A DNA stretch of 64,000 nt from Bacillus sp. P14.5 (GTDB lineage: Bacteria > Bacillota > Bacilli > Bacillales > Bacillaceae_B): contig NZ_NIJF01000013.1 of assembly GCF_003316765.1 (NCBI RefSeq), positions 50,782 through 114,781 of the forward strand, in the 5' to 3' direction. Under the pieces are notes generated by a model. That model searched no databases and was not told the origin of the DNA. It worked only from the letters and a program-made list of their open reading frames with translations. Positions 26,210-35,050 of the stretch are shown here, one piece after another. The position numbers and the translations under genes are program-made. The first letter of the stretch is position 1. The number at the start of each line of letters is the position of its first letter.

Positions 26210-26524
26210 ATGCTGTTTAATAAGGAAAAACGCGCCCTTGATAAAGAAGAAGAAGTGTACTCGGATTTTTCCAACGTGGAAACCATGCGGAACTTCCTGG
26301 TACCCGAACAAACCCCTGAAGGTCCATACGGTGCTCCGAGGGGAAAATATACTCCTGTTGAGAATAAATCAACTCCATGGAAGGAAGGACAACGGTATTA
26401 CAGTGCCTTCAATTATGAGTTTAAATCACTGCATCAGGACATCCCAAGGCAGGATCCCGGTTCCCATCCGGTCCATGCCGATCCCGACCAGAATGAGGAA
26501 CCACCGTATACGGAAAATAAATAA
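26210..26524 (+). CDS. small hydrophilic protein of unknown function (possibly DUF3905)
   Basis: A 104-residue, very polar protein rich in Glu, Lys, Pro and Tyr (NFLVPEQTPEGPYGAPRGKY, then a PRQDPGSHPVHADPDQNEEP stretch), without hydrophobic core or signal. GGAGGTGG lies before ATG at 26210; the GTG at 26201 is inside that ribosome site. It resembles small Bacillus proteins grouped as DUF3905, but I am not sure of that. It is divergent from yutE and followed by a terminator. Confidence 0.7.
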   Translation: MLFNKEKRALDKEEEVYSDFSNVETMRNFLVPEQTPEGPYGAPRGKYTPVENKSTPWKEGQRYYSAFNYEFKSLHQDIPRQDPGSHPVHADPDQNEEPPYTENK

Positions 26525-26528
26525 ACCA

Positions 26529-26559
26529 AAAGCCGGCATCCCACGATGGTTTGCCGGCT
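26529..26559. terminator. terminator between converging genes
   Basis: AAGCCGGCA and TGCCGGCTT stem directly after the plus-strand stop. Confidence 0.8.
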
Positions 26560-26567
26560 TCATCACT

Positions 26568-26606
26568 TTAAAGCGCTAAAAGGGACAGTCCCTCTTAGCG
26601 CTTTAA
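26568..26606. repeat. GGGACAGTCCC palindrome, copy 2
   Basis: TTAAAGCGCTAA, AAGGGACAGTCCCTC and TTAGCGCTTTAA form a 39-base near-perfect palindrome ending just before the yutD stop. The copy at 47729 has the same length and ends. Confidence 0.88.
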
Positions 26607-26616
26607 CTTACTAAAG

Positions 26617-26892
26617 TCATTGTTTTGTTCTTTTTACAACAAAGTAAGGACATCCGAAATTGCAGTACTCATATAAATAATCCTTGATAGTGGTGATTTT
26701 GGTATCAAAGGTTGCTTTTTGGTTCTGATCATCAAAGAATCCTTTGAGGCGAAGCTGTCCATAACCCCAGTCACCAAGAATGTAATCATATTTATTCAGG
26801 ATATCGCTGTAGCGTGTACGAAAGGCTTCTTCATTAAAGCCCTCGCGAAACTCCTCGATCACTTCGTAACACACATTATTAATGCATACCAT
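26617..26892 (-). CDS. yutD: YutD family protein
   Basis: A 91-residue protein with the conserved YEVIEEFREGFNEEAFRTRYS and ILGDWGYGQLRLKGF, then YLYEYCNFGCPYFVV, as in B. subtilis YutD. The family is universal in Bacilli with no assigned biochemical role. Two cysteines in CNFGCPYF may be significant. Start is the ATG behind AGGTG. It is divergent from yutC. Confidence 0.9.
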   Translation of the reverse strand: MVCINNVCYEVIEEFREGFNEEAFRTRYSDILNKYDYILGDWGYGQLRLKGFFDDQNQKATFDTKITTIKDYLYEYCNFGCPYFVVKRTKQ

Positions 26893-27034
26893 CTAACATC
26901 ACCTGCTTTCCTTAACTATCCCTTATCCGATGGATTAAATAACCTCTATTTTAAATTATAACTGATTGTCCATTAATTACTAAGAGAAAAATACAATTCT
27001 ACTGGTCATTATAACAAATGAGGAGGTGTTTTAT

Positions 27035-27754
27035 TTGAAGAAAAAAATGCTTGCAGCAGGAGTCATCGGCTTTTCACTATTAGGGGCAGGATGTGCGGAT
27101 GATCTTGCTTCGGATGGCGATGAGATTTTCCATGACAGCGGCAACACCATAAATGTTGCCGAAGATGAGGAAATTTACAGGGAAGTTGAAAATTCAGAAC
27201 ATGCCCGTGGAGAGCAATTTGGCTATGTCAGGCATCAAAAGAGCCCTATTGCCGGGAGAACCATTTCCACAGAAGATATGTATACAATTGACCGCGAGAA
27301 AGTTGCGGACTATATCAGCAGGATGAGTGTCAGCCTTCCAAAAGTGGAAGACGCCTCAACCCTTGTGACAGATGAAGAAGTATTGATTGCCTATAAAACG
27401 GATGCCAAAGACAAAGACCTGCGGTTCCAGGTCGCGGACCAGGTCAAACTGTCTGGATTATCCGCCGTGCCGCGCTGGTACCACGTTTATGTCACAGACG
27501 ATCCAAATTTAATGCAAAATGTTGAAAACCTTGCGTCCATGGATACAGATATGGCCAATGTCAACACAGCCATTGATGATACAATCAACCAAATGCTTCA
27601 AGCTTCTCCACAGGGAAGAGAAATTGATGCAGGCGAGAATGCCAATGGTGAAAGATATGATGAAATGGACGAAATGAATGAGGATGATGTACATCGCATC
27701 AACCGTGATAGACAAAAAAGATATGATCACACAGGACACGATTCAATACAATAA
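27035..27754 (+). CDS. yutC: YhcN/YlaJ-type sporulation lipoprotein YutC
   Basis: 239 residues. The N-terminus LKKKMLAAGVIGFSLLGAGC is a lipoprotein signal with lipobox LGAGC (C20). The mature part has a YhcN/YlaJ-like domain (KVADYISRMSVSLPKVEDASTLVTDEEVLIAYKT ... PRWYHVYVTDDPNLMQNV) and a long acidic Asn/Asp/Glu-rich tail. Such lipoproteins are made in sporulation and sit in the spore membrane or cortex. AGGAGG lies 7 bases before TTG at 27035; the GTG at 27026 overlaps that site. Confidence 0.88.
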   Translation: MKKKMLAAGVIGFSLLGAGCADDLASDGDEIFHDSGNTINVAEDEEIYREVENSEHARGEQFGYVRHQKSPIAGRTISTEDMYTIDREKVADYISRMSVSLPKVEDASTLVTDEEVLIAYKTDAKDKDLRFQVADQVKLSGLSAVPRWYHVYVTDDPNLMQNVENLASMDTDMANVNTAIDDTINQMLQASPQGREIDAGENANGERYDEMDEMNEDDVHRINRDRQKRYDHTGHDSIQ

Positions 27755-27806
27755 GCAATTAAGCTTGGTGTGGATAACTTGAGATATCCACAGAGCTTAA
27801 AGAATG

Positions 27807-27843
27807 AAAAGGACTGAATCCCGTTAAAGGATCAGTCCTTTTC
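27807..27843 (-). terminator. terminator of lipA
   Basis: AAAAGGACTGA and TCAGTCCTTTT pair after the lipA stop. Confidence 0.85.
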
Positions 27844-27849
27844 AATGAA

Positions 27850-28767
27850 TCATGCGTTTTGCGCTTCTGCTTCGCCCATTTCCTGTCTGGCTTTGGCAGC
27901 CGCATTAACTTGTTCATCTGCATGGTAAGAAGAACGCACAAGCGGGCCGGCTTCACAATGGCTGAACCCTTTTTCCATCGCAATCTTGCGAAGTTCCGCA
28001 AATTCGTCAGGATGGTAATACTTTTGAACCTTCAAATGCTTTTTCGATGGCTGCAGGTATTGACCGATAGCCATGATATCCACATTTGCCGATCTTAAAT
28101 CATCCATCGTTTCAATGATCTCTTCTTTAGTTTCTCCAAGTCCGACCATGATACTCGACTTAGTCGGTATTTCTGGCTGAAGTTCCTTCGCGCGGGAAAG
28201 GAATTCAAGTGTACGATCATACGTTGCACGGGCTCTGACTCTCGGTGTCATGCGTCGAACCGTTTCAATATTATAGTTCATGATATCCGGTTTTGAGTCC
28301 ATCAATGTTTTAATATTGTCGAAAACACCGCCCATATCTGAAGGAAGTACTTCAATGGTGGTGAATGGGTTTTTCCTGCGGATCGCTCTCACTGTTTCAG
28401 CAAACACAGCGGAACCCCCGTCTTTTAAATCATCACGTGCAACAGCCGTTATAACGACATGCTTCAGGTTCATTAACTGAACTGAATCTGCCACTCGTTC
28501 CGGTTCAGCCAGATCCAGCTCATTCGGAAGGCCTGTCTTAACAGCACAGAAACGGCATGCGCGTGTACAAATATCCCCAAGGATCATAAATGTTGCTGTA
28601 CGTCTTGTTCCCCAGCATTCGTGAATATTAGGGCAGCGCGCCTCTTCACAAACTGTGTGAAGGTTTTGTTCGCGCATCATTTTTTTCAATCCCATATAAT
28701 TATCGTTCGTGTTCAGCTTGATCTTCAGCCAATCAGGTTTGCGGATGTGCTCTTCTTTTTTACTCAT
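27850..28767 (-). CDS. lipA: lipoyl synthase
   Basis: A 305-residue radical-SAM enzyme that inserts two sulfurs into protein-bound octanoyl groups to make lipoate for GcvH and 2-oxoacid dehydrogenases. The auxiliary [4Fe-4S] cluster ligands are C40, C45 and C51 ([12 protein letters not shown]), and the radical-SAM cluster ligands are C67, C71 and C74 (CTRACRFC). The conserved C-terminal RSSYHAD is present. Reading is open to 28794, but GGAGATG before ATG at 28767 gives the expected start. Its clusters would be supplied by the Suf system; GcvH, a target, is encoded at 53922. Confidence 0.97.
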   Translation of the reverse strand: MSKKEEHIRKPDWLKIKLNTNDNYMGLKKMMREQNLHTVCEEARCPNIHECWGTRRTATFMILGDICTRACRFCAVKTGLPNELDLAEPERVADSVQLMNLKHVVITAVARDDLKDGGSAVFAETVRAIRRKNPFTTIEVLPSDMGGVFDNIKTLMDSKPDIMNYNIETVRRMTPRVRARATYDRTLEFLSRAKELQPEIPTKSSIMVGLGETKEEIIETMDDLRSANVDIMAIGQYLQPSKKHLKVQKYYHPDEFAELRKIAMEKGFSHCEAGPLVRSSYHADEQVNAAAKARQEMGEAEAQNA

Positions 28768-29135
28768 AATTTCATCTCCATTCATTGAAGTCACTGTCTA
28801 AAGCAAACAGAGTGAAACGCTTTTTAAAGCGTATGCCTTGTATTTATGTAAAAAATATAGAAGTAAAACAACGTGTTCCTTTGTCACTTTATCACACTAA
28901 AATTGGTAAGACAAGCCTTCATTATCCCAATTACCATTAATTGATATTTATGAAAACCGCAGACTGTAACACAATAATGATAGGACTAAAAAGATGGAAA
29001 TGGCCGAATTTCTTGAAGTAGCAAGCCGGTTCGGCGTTAATACAACCAGATTCCCAGCCATTTGACAATTCGTAAATCACGGTGGGCGAACAGCCCTGTT
29101 AATCAATCAGCCATAAGGAAAGGTGGATATATCAA
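28768..29135. other. intergenic region between divergent lipA and lytH
   Basis: 368 bases holding both promoters and leaders; no gene, repeat or structured RNA is recognised. Confidence 0.5.
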
Positions 29136-30122
29136 TTGTACAGAAAAATAGTCGCCCTTATTCTATGCAGCTTTCTCATATCATCTTTTGACATAAATGT
29201 TCAGGCAGCGGGAGAAGAAGAGCACCTGCAGGAAAGAATGGAATTATTTAAAAAAATGGAGGCGGCAACTCAGATTCCCTGGTACTACCTTGCAGCCGTG
29301 GACCAATATGAACGGAGCCTGCGCTTTTCCAGAAAAGATTTACCCAGACCGGAGAACCCTATCTCAATATACTTTCCTGCATCAGAATGGGCCGGGCCGC
29401 TCAACCCAAACTCCGAAGACAAAAACCCTGAAACCATTACATTCTTTGAAGGAATCGGTGCTGATGGCAACAGTGATGGAATCGCAGACCCCAACAACGA
29501 TGAGGATGTACTGGCCGCTTTCTCCCACTTCATACTCAACTATGGAATAGATGAAGATAACTTCAAAATTGCTTTATGGAACTATTATAAAAGGGATAAG
29601 ACAGTCAGTATGATCATGGGCAAAGCCAAACTTTACAAAACCTATGGACACCTGGACATAGGCAGTAAGGCATTTCCCCTCCCCTCAAGATTTAATTATA
29701 GTTATAAAAACACATGGGGAGATGCCCGTGGATGGGGCGGCAGAAGAATCCATGAAGGCACCGATATTTTTGCGGATTACGGTGTCCCTGTCCGATCCAC
29801 CTGCTACGGAATCATCGAAATGAAAGGCTGGAACCGTTTTGGCGGATGGCGCATCGGAATACGCGATATCAATAATACCTACCACTACTTTGCCCACTTA
29901 AGCGGCTTCGCTAAAGATATCGAAGTCGGCCAGACCGTCGAGCCGGGTATGCTTATAGGCGGCGTCGGGAGCTCAGGCTACGGACCGCCAGGAACGTCAG
30001 GGAAATTCCCTCCGCATCTTCATTATGGAATGTACAAAGACAATGGATACACGGAGTGGTCCTTTGACCCTTATCCGTACTTAAGAGTATGGGAAAGACA
30101 GGATCGCCAGAAGAAGAGCTGA
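29136..30122 (+). CDS. lytH: sporulation-specific M23 peptidase, LytH-like
   Basis: 328 residues: signal peptide (residues 1-24, cleavage after NVQA), a helical N-terminal domain of about 150 residues (QIPWYYLAAVDQYERSLRF) and a C-terminal LytM/M23 metalloprotease domain with zinc-ligand motifs RRIHEGTDIFADYG and FPPHLHYGMY. In B. subtilis LytH (YunA) is an L-Ala-D-Glu endopeptidase that trims spore cortex peptides. Start TTG at 29136 behind AAGGTGG. It is followed by repeat array D and converges on the NSS transporter unit. Confidence 0.92.
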   Translation: MYRKIVALILCSFLISSFDINVQAAGEEEHLQERMELFKKMEAATQIPWYYLAAVDQYERSLRFSRKDLPRPENPISIYFPASEWAGPLNPNSEDKNPETITFFEGIGADGNSDGIADPNNDEDVLAAFSHFILNYGIDEDNFKIALWNYYKRDKTVSMIMGKAKLYKTYGHLDIGSKAFPLPSRFNYSYKNTWGDARGWGGRRIHEGTDIFADYGVPVRSTCYGIIEMKGWNRFGGWRIGIRDINNTYHYFAHLSGFAKDIEVGQTVEPGMLIGGVGSSGYGPPGTSGKFPPHLHYGMYKDNGYTEWSFDPYPYLRVWERQDRQKKS

Positions 30123-30199
30123 CCGGGGTTTTAGTTTGTTGGTAACTTTTGCTGATGGTTCCAACTACTAATTTATTTATCTGTACCTTGAGCTATTTC

Positions 30200-30668
30200 T
30201 TTTGAGCCTGGCTCAGATTTACCTTTTGAGCCTGGCTCAGTTCCACCTTTTTGAGCCTGGCTCAGATTACCCCTTTTGAGCCTGGCTCAATTACACCTTT
30301 TTGAGCCTGGCTCAGTTCACCCTTTTTGAACCAGGCTCAGATTCACCTTTTTGAGCCTGGCCCAGATTCACCCTTTTGAGCCTGGCTCAGATTCACCCTT
30401 TTGAGCCTGGCTCAGATTCACCCTTTTGAGCCTGGCTCAATTAAACCTTTTTGAGCCTGGCTCAAATCACCTCTTTTGAGCCTGGCTCAGATTTACCCTT
30501 TTGAGCCTGGCTCAGATCACCCCTTTTGAGCCTGGCCCAGATTTACCCTTTTGTAGCCTGGCTCAGATCACCTCTTTTGAGCCTGGCCCAGATTTACCCT
30601 TTTGAGCCTGGCTCAGATTCACCCTTTTGAGCCTGGCTCAGTTCCACCTTTTTGAGCCTGGCTCAAAG
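30200..30668. repeat. tandem array D, 19 units of 25 bp
   Basis: The 11-base palindrome GAGCCTGGCTC, in the frame TTTTGAGCCTGGCTCAGATT-CACC, occurs 19 times from 30204 to 30654. Spacing is 25 bases except one of 24 and one unit with an extra base near 30553. Variation is mainly in the AGATT/AGTTC spacer and single changes in one palindrome arm (GGCCC, GAACC). It lies between converging lytH and the NSS genes. Confidence 0.95.
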
Positions 30669-30688
30669 CCATCTCACTCTCTCAACAT

Positions 30689-30719
30689 AAAAAGAGCCCC
30701 GGGAACTCCCGGAGCTCTT
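30689..30719 (-). terminator. terminator of the NSS transporter unit
   Basis: AAGAGCTCCGGGAG and TCCCGGGGCTCTT, then TTTTATG on the minus strand. Confidence 0.9.
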
Positions 30720-30727
30720 ACCTGATA

Positions 30728-30826
30728 TTATTTTGATTTTTTCATTGCATTAAGGATGCTGCCTGCCAAGCCGCCCCAAATGATTACCATACCGAGAATC
30801 ATCATAAAAATAGCACTGCCTGTCAT
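30728..30826 (-). CDS. NSS transporter small subunit (MetS-like), 32 aa
   Basis: A 32-residue single-helix protein (MTGSAIFMMILGMVIIWGGLAGS..., then NAMKKSK). It starts one base after the transporter stop, behind AGGAGG embedded in the end of the transporter gene. Size, sequence style and position match the methionine/alanine import NSS small subunits (MetS of corynebacterial MetPS), which are needed for activity of the large subunit. The gene is too short for routine ORF calling. Confidence 0.85.
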   Translation of the reverse strand: MTGSAIFMMILGMVIIWGGLAGSILNAMKKSK

Positions 30827-30827
30827 A

Positions 30828-32354
30828 TTAGCTAACCTCCTTATAGCTTTCAGCTTCTGTTTTAGCATGCCAGCGTTTGAATGTCAGAGCAAAACCTGCA
30901 AGCAGGGCGAATGCTGCAACGAACCAGCCTCCGAATAAGATGAATGAATCTGCATACCCTTCATAGTTACCCGTCTCTGTATCAAACTCTTTAAGCAAAT
31001 TCATCTTGAACAGTCCGAACATCATATAACCTAATACGATTGGTGTGATGACGCCGAGACAAGCTTTCCACCAGCCGCCAAGGCGGATATCGGATGCAAT
31101 GTTGGCATGCTCCTGGAAGCTGTTCAGCTTGCGAAGGAACCATGCGATGGCCACAACTTCGACAAGCCCGACGAATGCTACACCAAACTGGTTGATGAAA
31201 TAATCTGCTGCATCAAGGAAGAACAGTCCGCCTTGTGTAGCAAAAAGAATTGAGATAAGAGCGGCTGCTCCTCCTCCGTATGCAATTGCTTTATTACGGG
31301 AGATACCGAATTTCTCGGAAAAACCTGCTACGTATGTTTCTGTAATCGAAATCAATGAAGACAATCCGGCCAGAACTAATGAAGCAAAGAACAAGAAACC
31401 AAACAGTCCATTAAGAGCCGGGAATTCATTGATGATTTGCGGGAAGACGATAAACGCCAGCCCTACGCCTCCTTCTACAACTTCTTGGACAGATACTCCT
31501 TGAGCATTGGCCATGAAGCCCAGAGCAGCGAATACACCGATACCGGCAAGCAATTCGAAGCCGGAGTTACTGAATCCAGTGATAAATGCATTATTTGTGA
31601 TGTCAGATTTCTTTGGAAGATAACTGGAATACGTAATCATGATCGCAAATGCAATTGATAAACTGAAGAAAATCTGTCCATATGCCGCCATCCATACACT
31701 AGGTTCCATGATTACATCGAAGTTTGGCTGGAAGAAGGCATTCAGCCCATCCAATGCACCCGGCAATGTAACGGCGCGTACAACGATGATCAGGAAAAGG
31801 ATGACTAAAGCAGGAATGAAGATTTTGTTGGCTACCTCAATTCCTTTCTTAATTCCTTTAAACAGGACTCCAAGTGTTACTACCCATACAAGGATCAATG
31901 GCAGGAAAACGCCCATAACCAGGCTTCCCGTCTGTCCTGGATCTACTGTCCTCTGCAAGTAATCCCCAATAAGGAAGTTTGCCGTATCATCACCCCAGCT
32001 GAGATTGAACGCGAACACACTATAGGACATCGCCCAGGCAATGATGACCGCGTAATAGGTGGAGATGACAAATGAAACAAAAACAGCCCACCAGCCGATC
32101 CATTCTGACTTTCTGTTCATGCGGAAGAATGAAAGCGGTGCTGATCCTCTGTACTTATGACCGAGAGTGAACTCAAGGACTAACAGTGGAATTCCTGCAG
32201 TCAGCAAAGCAAATAAATAAGGAATAAAAAATGCCCCTCCGCCGTTCTCATAAGCTACTGCAGGGAAACGCCAGATGTTGCCGAGGCCGATTGCAGAACC
32301 GACCGCCGCCAGAATGAATCCGGCCCTCGTACCCCATTGTGCACGATTTTCCAT
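30828..32354 (-). CDS. Na+-dependent NSS (SLC6-type) amino-acid transporter
   Basis: A 508-residue NSS/LeuT-fold protein with about 11-12 helices. Signature NSS stretches are WGTRAGFILAAVGSAIGLGNIWRFPAV in helix 1 (Na+ and substrate site), FSLSIAFAIMITYSSYLP in helix 6 and LAGLSSLISITE in helix 8. It imports a neutral amino acid with Na+; B. subtilis relatives are YocR and YhdH. Together with the 32-residue partner downstream it resembles MetPS-type methionine/alanine importers, but no methionine riboswitch precedes it here. Start at ATG behind GGGGGG. Confidence 0.92.
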   Translation of the reverse strand: MENRAQWGTRAGFILAAVGSAIGLGNIWRFPAVAYENGGGAFFIPYLFALLTAGIPLLVLEFTLGHKYRGSAPLSFFRMNRKSEWIGWWAVFVSFVISTYYAVIIAWAMSYSVFAFNLSWGDDTANFLIGDYLQRTVDPGQTGSLVMGVFLPLILVWVVTLGVLFKGIKKGIEVANKIFIPALVILFLIIVVRAVTLPGALDGLNAFFQPNFDVIMEPSVWMAAYGQIFFSLSIAFAIMITYSSYLPKKSDITNNAFITGFSNSGFELLAGIGVFAALGFMANAQGVSVQEVVEGGVGLAFIVFPQIINEFPALNGLFGFLFFASLVLAGLSSLISITETYVAGFSEKFGISRNKAIAYGGGAAALISILFATQGGLFFLDAADYFINQFGVAFVGLVEVVAIAWFLRKLNSFQEHANIASDIRLGGWWKACLGVITPIVLGYMMFGLFKMNLLKEFDTETGNYEGYADSFILFGGWFVAAFALLAGFALTFKRWHAKTEAESYKEVS

Positions 32355-32670
32355 GATAACTCCCCCCTGATTACGTTTTAATGTTTTGTATTTTCAGATT
32401 ATTTGGATAATCTAAAAACAGTATAGCTAGTAATAGGACGAATGTCAAAGTATTATTTGAATTTTCATTTTTGTTTTTTCTTCCTTAAGCCAGAGCCCTT
32501 TCAACAACTACAGCCAAGTCAAAAAGTTATCTCGATATAACTTTTGCTTTCCTCATCAAATATGAACAAAGTTTCACACATATGTTCCTGTGGAAAATCC
32601 CAGCTGTTTTTCGAGTTCATGCATTTGCAATATTCACTGGTCTCAGTTGGATATTGACCCAGTTACAGCT

Positions 32671-32890
32671 CTACGACTTGCTCATATCTTCTATCAACGA
32701 CTTTTCCCTTTCTATCAACGAGTTCGCCTCTTCTATCAACGACTTTCCACTTTCTATCAACGACTTTCCACTTTCTATCAACGACTTTCCACTTTCTATC
32801 AACGAGTTCGCTTCTTCTATCAGCGACTTTTCTCTTCTATCAACAATTTCACCTCTTCTATCAACCACATTTTTCATTCTATTGACTAGT
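32671..32890. repeat. tandem array E, about 10 units of 21 bp
   Basis: CTATCAACGA motifs start at 32691, 32712, 32733, 32754, 32775, 32796, 32817, 32837 and 32858, with degenerate copies at 32671 and 32879. Spacing is 21 bases (once 20). The consensus is TTCTATCAACGACTTTCCAC. As 21 is a multiple of three, several frames stay open and give low-complexity peptides; these are not genes. The array lies upstream of the NSS transporter and after the NhaC-type gene. The gap 32355-32670 otherwise holds only the NSS promoter region. Confidence 0.92.
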
Positions 32891-32899
32891 TTTATTTTA

Positions 32900-32938
32900 A
32901 AAAAGAGGATCCGCTCAATAGCGAACCCTCTCTCTTTT
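32900..32938 (-). terminator. terminator of the NhaC-type gene
   Basis: AGAGGG and CCTCT with an inner GC/GC pairing, followed by TTTTTT on the minus strand. Confidence 0.65.
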
Positions 32939-32953
32939 AAAAATATAGTATGG

Positions 32954-34519
32954 TCAGCTGCCGGCGGCTGCATTGGCAGCTTTCTTGCCAAATACAGCGA
33001 ACAGCACCAACAGGATGATAGTCACTCCAAGGCCTGCAAGTGTGCTTCCTGTCAGTCCCAAAGCAAGGAAACCGACAGAGGCGATGACAGCTCCGGTAAT
33101 TGCGTACGGAAGCTGGGTGATAACGTGGTCGATATGATTGCTTCCCGCTCCTGTAGAGGAAAGAATCGATGTATCTGAGATTGGTGAACAGTGGTCTCCG
33201 AAAACTGCTCCGGCAAGCACTGCAGCCATGGCTGGCAGAAGAATACTTACGTCTGTAGCCGCTGCAATTTCTCCGGCTATCGGCAGCAGGATTCCGAATG
33301 AGCCCCAAGATGTACCAGTTGCGAAAGCCATGACTCCCGCCACCAAGAATAGGATGACCGGCAGCATTCCGATGTTCAGATTGGAGCTTTCAACAAGGCC
33401 AGCCAAGTACTCTCCCGTTTGCAGTGAACCGATCAATGTGACGATCGTCCACGCAAAGATCAGGATATAAACAGCAGGAAGCATGGATTTAATTCCTTCA
33501 ATAAAGCCTATTCCCACTGCTTTTCCATTAAGCGCTGGCGATAGAGACATTTGTCTGAAGAAGAAAATCAGAGCAACCACAAGTCCGAATAATCCCCCGT
33601 AAAGCAGTGAAGTGGATACGTCAGTATTTTCAAAGATAGCTAAAAGTGATGTTTCCTTCACAGCATTATATCCTGTCCACAGCATAGCCCCGACTGTACC
33701 GATTACAAGTGCAACAATCGGCCAGATCAAGTCGCCGACACTTCCTTTGTCACTGACAGGCAGATCGTTTTTCAACTCGCCCGGTACATCTTTTTCTGGA
33801 TCATAAACTTCACCTGTATTGATTGCGCGCTGTTCATGTTCACGCATTTTACCAAAGTCAATTCCTCTGTAAGAAGTAATGAATACAAGTCCGATGGCAG
33901 CCCATACGTAAAAATTCATAGGAGCGATTTGCAGGAAGGCAGAGAAAGCCGTATACCCTGTTATCGCATGATCGGCTAGTATGCCGCCGATGAGAGCGAT
34001 GATAAATGCTCCCCAGCTTGAAATTGGTGAGACTACACAAATTGGAGCAGATGTAGAATCGATGATATAAGCTAATTTGGCCCTTGAAATTTTATGGCGG
34101 TCCGTGATGGGTCTTGAAACCTGTCCGACTGCCAGCGCATTGAAATAATCATCGATGAAGATGACAATCCCCAAGACAGCAGTCAGAATCTGAGCACCTG
34201 CTCTGGTTTTAACACGTTTTAGTGCCCATTCCCCAAAAGCCCTGCTTCCTCCTGAGATATTGACAAAAGCCGTAATGACCCCAAGGATGAGCAAGAACAG
34301 AATGATATAGACATTCCATGTGTTAAGCTCGCCCCCATCAACGAAGATGCCTTTAAATGCATCCCAAATGATCGAGAATGTTTTAGTGATAGAAAATTCA
34401 GCCAGAAGCAGCCCGGCCGAGAGGATCCCGACACCAAGTGAGAGAAGTACTCTCCTAGTCAGGATAACCATTAAGATGGCTAAAAGTGGTGGTAATAAAG
34501 AATAAATAGTGTTTTCCAT
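32954..34519 (-). CDS. NhaC-type transporter, probable lysine transporter
   Basis: A 521-residue membrane protein of the NhaC superfamily with about 12 helices. Signatures are IFIDDYFNALAVGQVSRPITDRHKISRAKLAYIIDSTSAP, FATGTSWGSFGILLPIAG and GDHCSPISDTSILSSTGAGSNHIDHV. It would be annotated as Na+/H+ antiporter, but the transcript begins with a lysine riboswitch and attenuator. In Bacillales such L-box NhaC genes are predicted lysine transporters. AGGAGGAG precedes ATG at 34519; the longer open frame to 34624 runs through the terminator stem and is not used. Confidence 0.9.
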   Translation of the reverse strand: MENTIYSLLPPLLAILMVILTRRVLLSLGVGILSAGLLLAEFSITKTFSIIWDAFKGIFVDGGELNTWNVYIILFLLILGVITAFVNISGGSRAFGEWALKRVKTRAGAQILTAVLGIVIFIDDYFNALAVGQVSRPITDRHKISRAKLAYIIDSTSAPICVVSPISSWGAFIIALIGGILADHAITGYTAFSAFLQIAPMNFYVWAAIGLVFITSYRGIDFGKMREHEQRAINTGEVYDPEKDVPGELKNDLPVSDKGSVGDLIWPIVALVIGTVGAMLWTGYNAVKETSLLAIFENTDVSTSLLYGGLFGLVVALIFFFRQMSLSPALNGKAVGIGFIEGIKSMLPAVYILIFAWTIVTLIGSLQTGEYLAGLVESSNLNIGMLPVILFLVAGVMAFATGTSWGSFGILLPIAGEIAAATDVSILLPAMAAVLAGAVFGDHCSPISDTSILSSTGAGSNHIDHVITQLPYAITGAVIASVGFLALGLTGSTLAGLGVTIILLVLFAVFGKKAANAAAGS

Positions 34520-34572
34520 TGTTTCTCCTCCTATAATGACAGGGAGGGAATTGCAGAATGATAGAAGAAAAT

Positions 34573-34610
34573 AAAAAAAGGCAATAATAGAGAATCCTAT
34601 TATTACCTTT
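34573..34610 (-). terminator. attenuator terminator of the lysine riboswitch
   Basis: AAAGGTAATAATAG and CTATTATTGCCTTT form a 14-pair stem (one G-U) followed by TTTTATTTT, between the aptamer and the transporter start. Confidence 0.9.
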
Positions 34611-34628
34611 AGTAATATAGTCATTTCT

Positions 34629-34835
34629 CCATCACGATCTGTAGCTCCCCATTATAATCTTTGTAAGACTTATAATGACAGTGTTACCCTTTTTCAAGGT
34701 AACCCCAGCAGCAGGAATTCCGACCAATCCCTTTCTGCTTCGGCACATATCCCCTTTTAACCAAGATCACAGTTGTCATCCTTACTTGGTTTACTGATGA
34801 ATAAGTGCAGCCTCTACCCCATCGGATTTAGATGA
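34629..34835 (-). ncRNA. lysine riboswitch (L-box)
   Basis: Read on the minus strand, the conserved L-box blocks occur in order: GGGGTAGAGGCTGCAC, CATCAGTAA, AAAAGGGGATATGTGCCGAAGC, GCTGCTGG, CACTGTCA and AATGGGGAGCTAC. A terminator follows, so lysine binding should stop transcription of the transporter. A promoter-like TTGATA-N17-TAATAT lies at 34844-34872. Recognition is from memory of the family consensus, without a covariance-model score. Confidence 0.9.
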
Positions 34836-34843
34836 TTGAGTAA

Positions 34844-34872
34844 ATATTAAATTCACTTGATTAATATATCAA
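34844..34872 (-). promoter_or_regulatory. probable sigma-A promoter of the lysine riboswitch transcript
   Basis: TTGATA and TAATAT separated by 17 bases, just upstream of the aptamer on the minus strand. Confidence 0.6.
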
Positions 34873-35050
34873 GTATTACGATTTCTGACAAGAATTTTTT
34901 GTTCTTTTCCGTGAATTTCCACTGTTCTCTATACCTCATCTTATACAGCATCACAGCCGTTGGTAAAATACTGTGGTACTCTTTCTCCTTATCCGATCGA
35001 TTACAGCCAGGAAAATAAGGGCTGGTCTACAGTCACCATCATAAGTGATG

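Noticed and set aside
26238..26579. Second plus-strand frame overlapping the 104-aa gene
   Set aside because: No ribosome site and odd composition; the frame at 26210 has GGAGGTGG.
28795..28830. CcpA (cre) site before lipA
   Set aside because: GTGAAACGCTTTTTAAAG lacks the conserved CA end of the consensus, and lipA is not a usual CcpA target.
32671..32991. Minus-strand open frame with SLIESGK repeats
   Set aside because: Same 21-bp array read in the other direction; low complexity and no start signal.
32582..33178. 198-codon open frame with repeated SINDFPL
   Set aside because: It arises because the 21-bp array keeps all frames open; no ribosome site, and it runs into the antisense of the NhaC-type gene.
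34520..34624. N-terminal extension of the NhaC-type transporter
   Set aside because: The extra codons pass through the attenuator stem; a strong ribosome site exists at the internal ATG.
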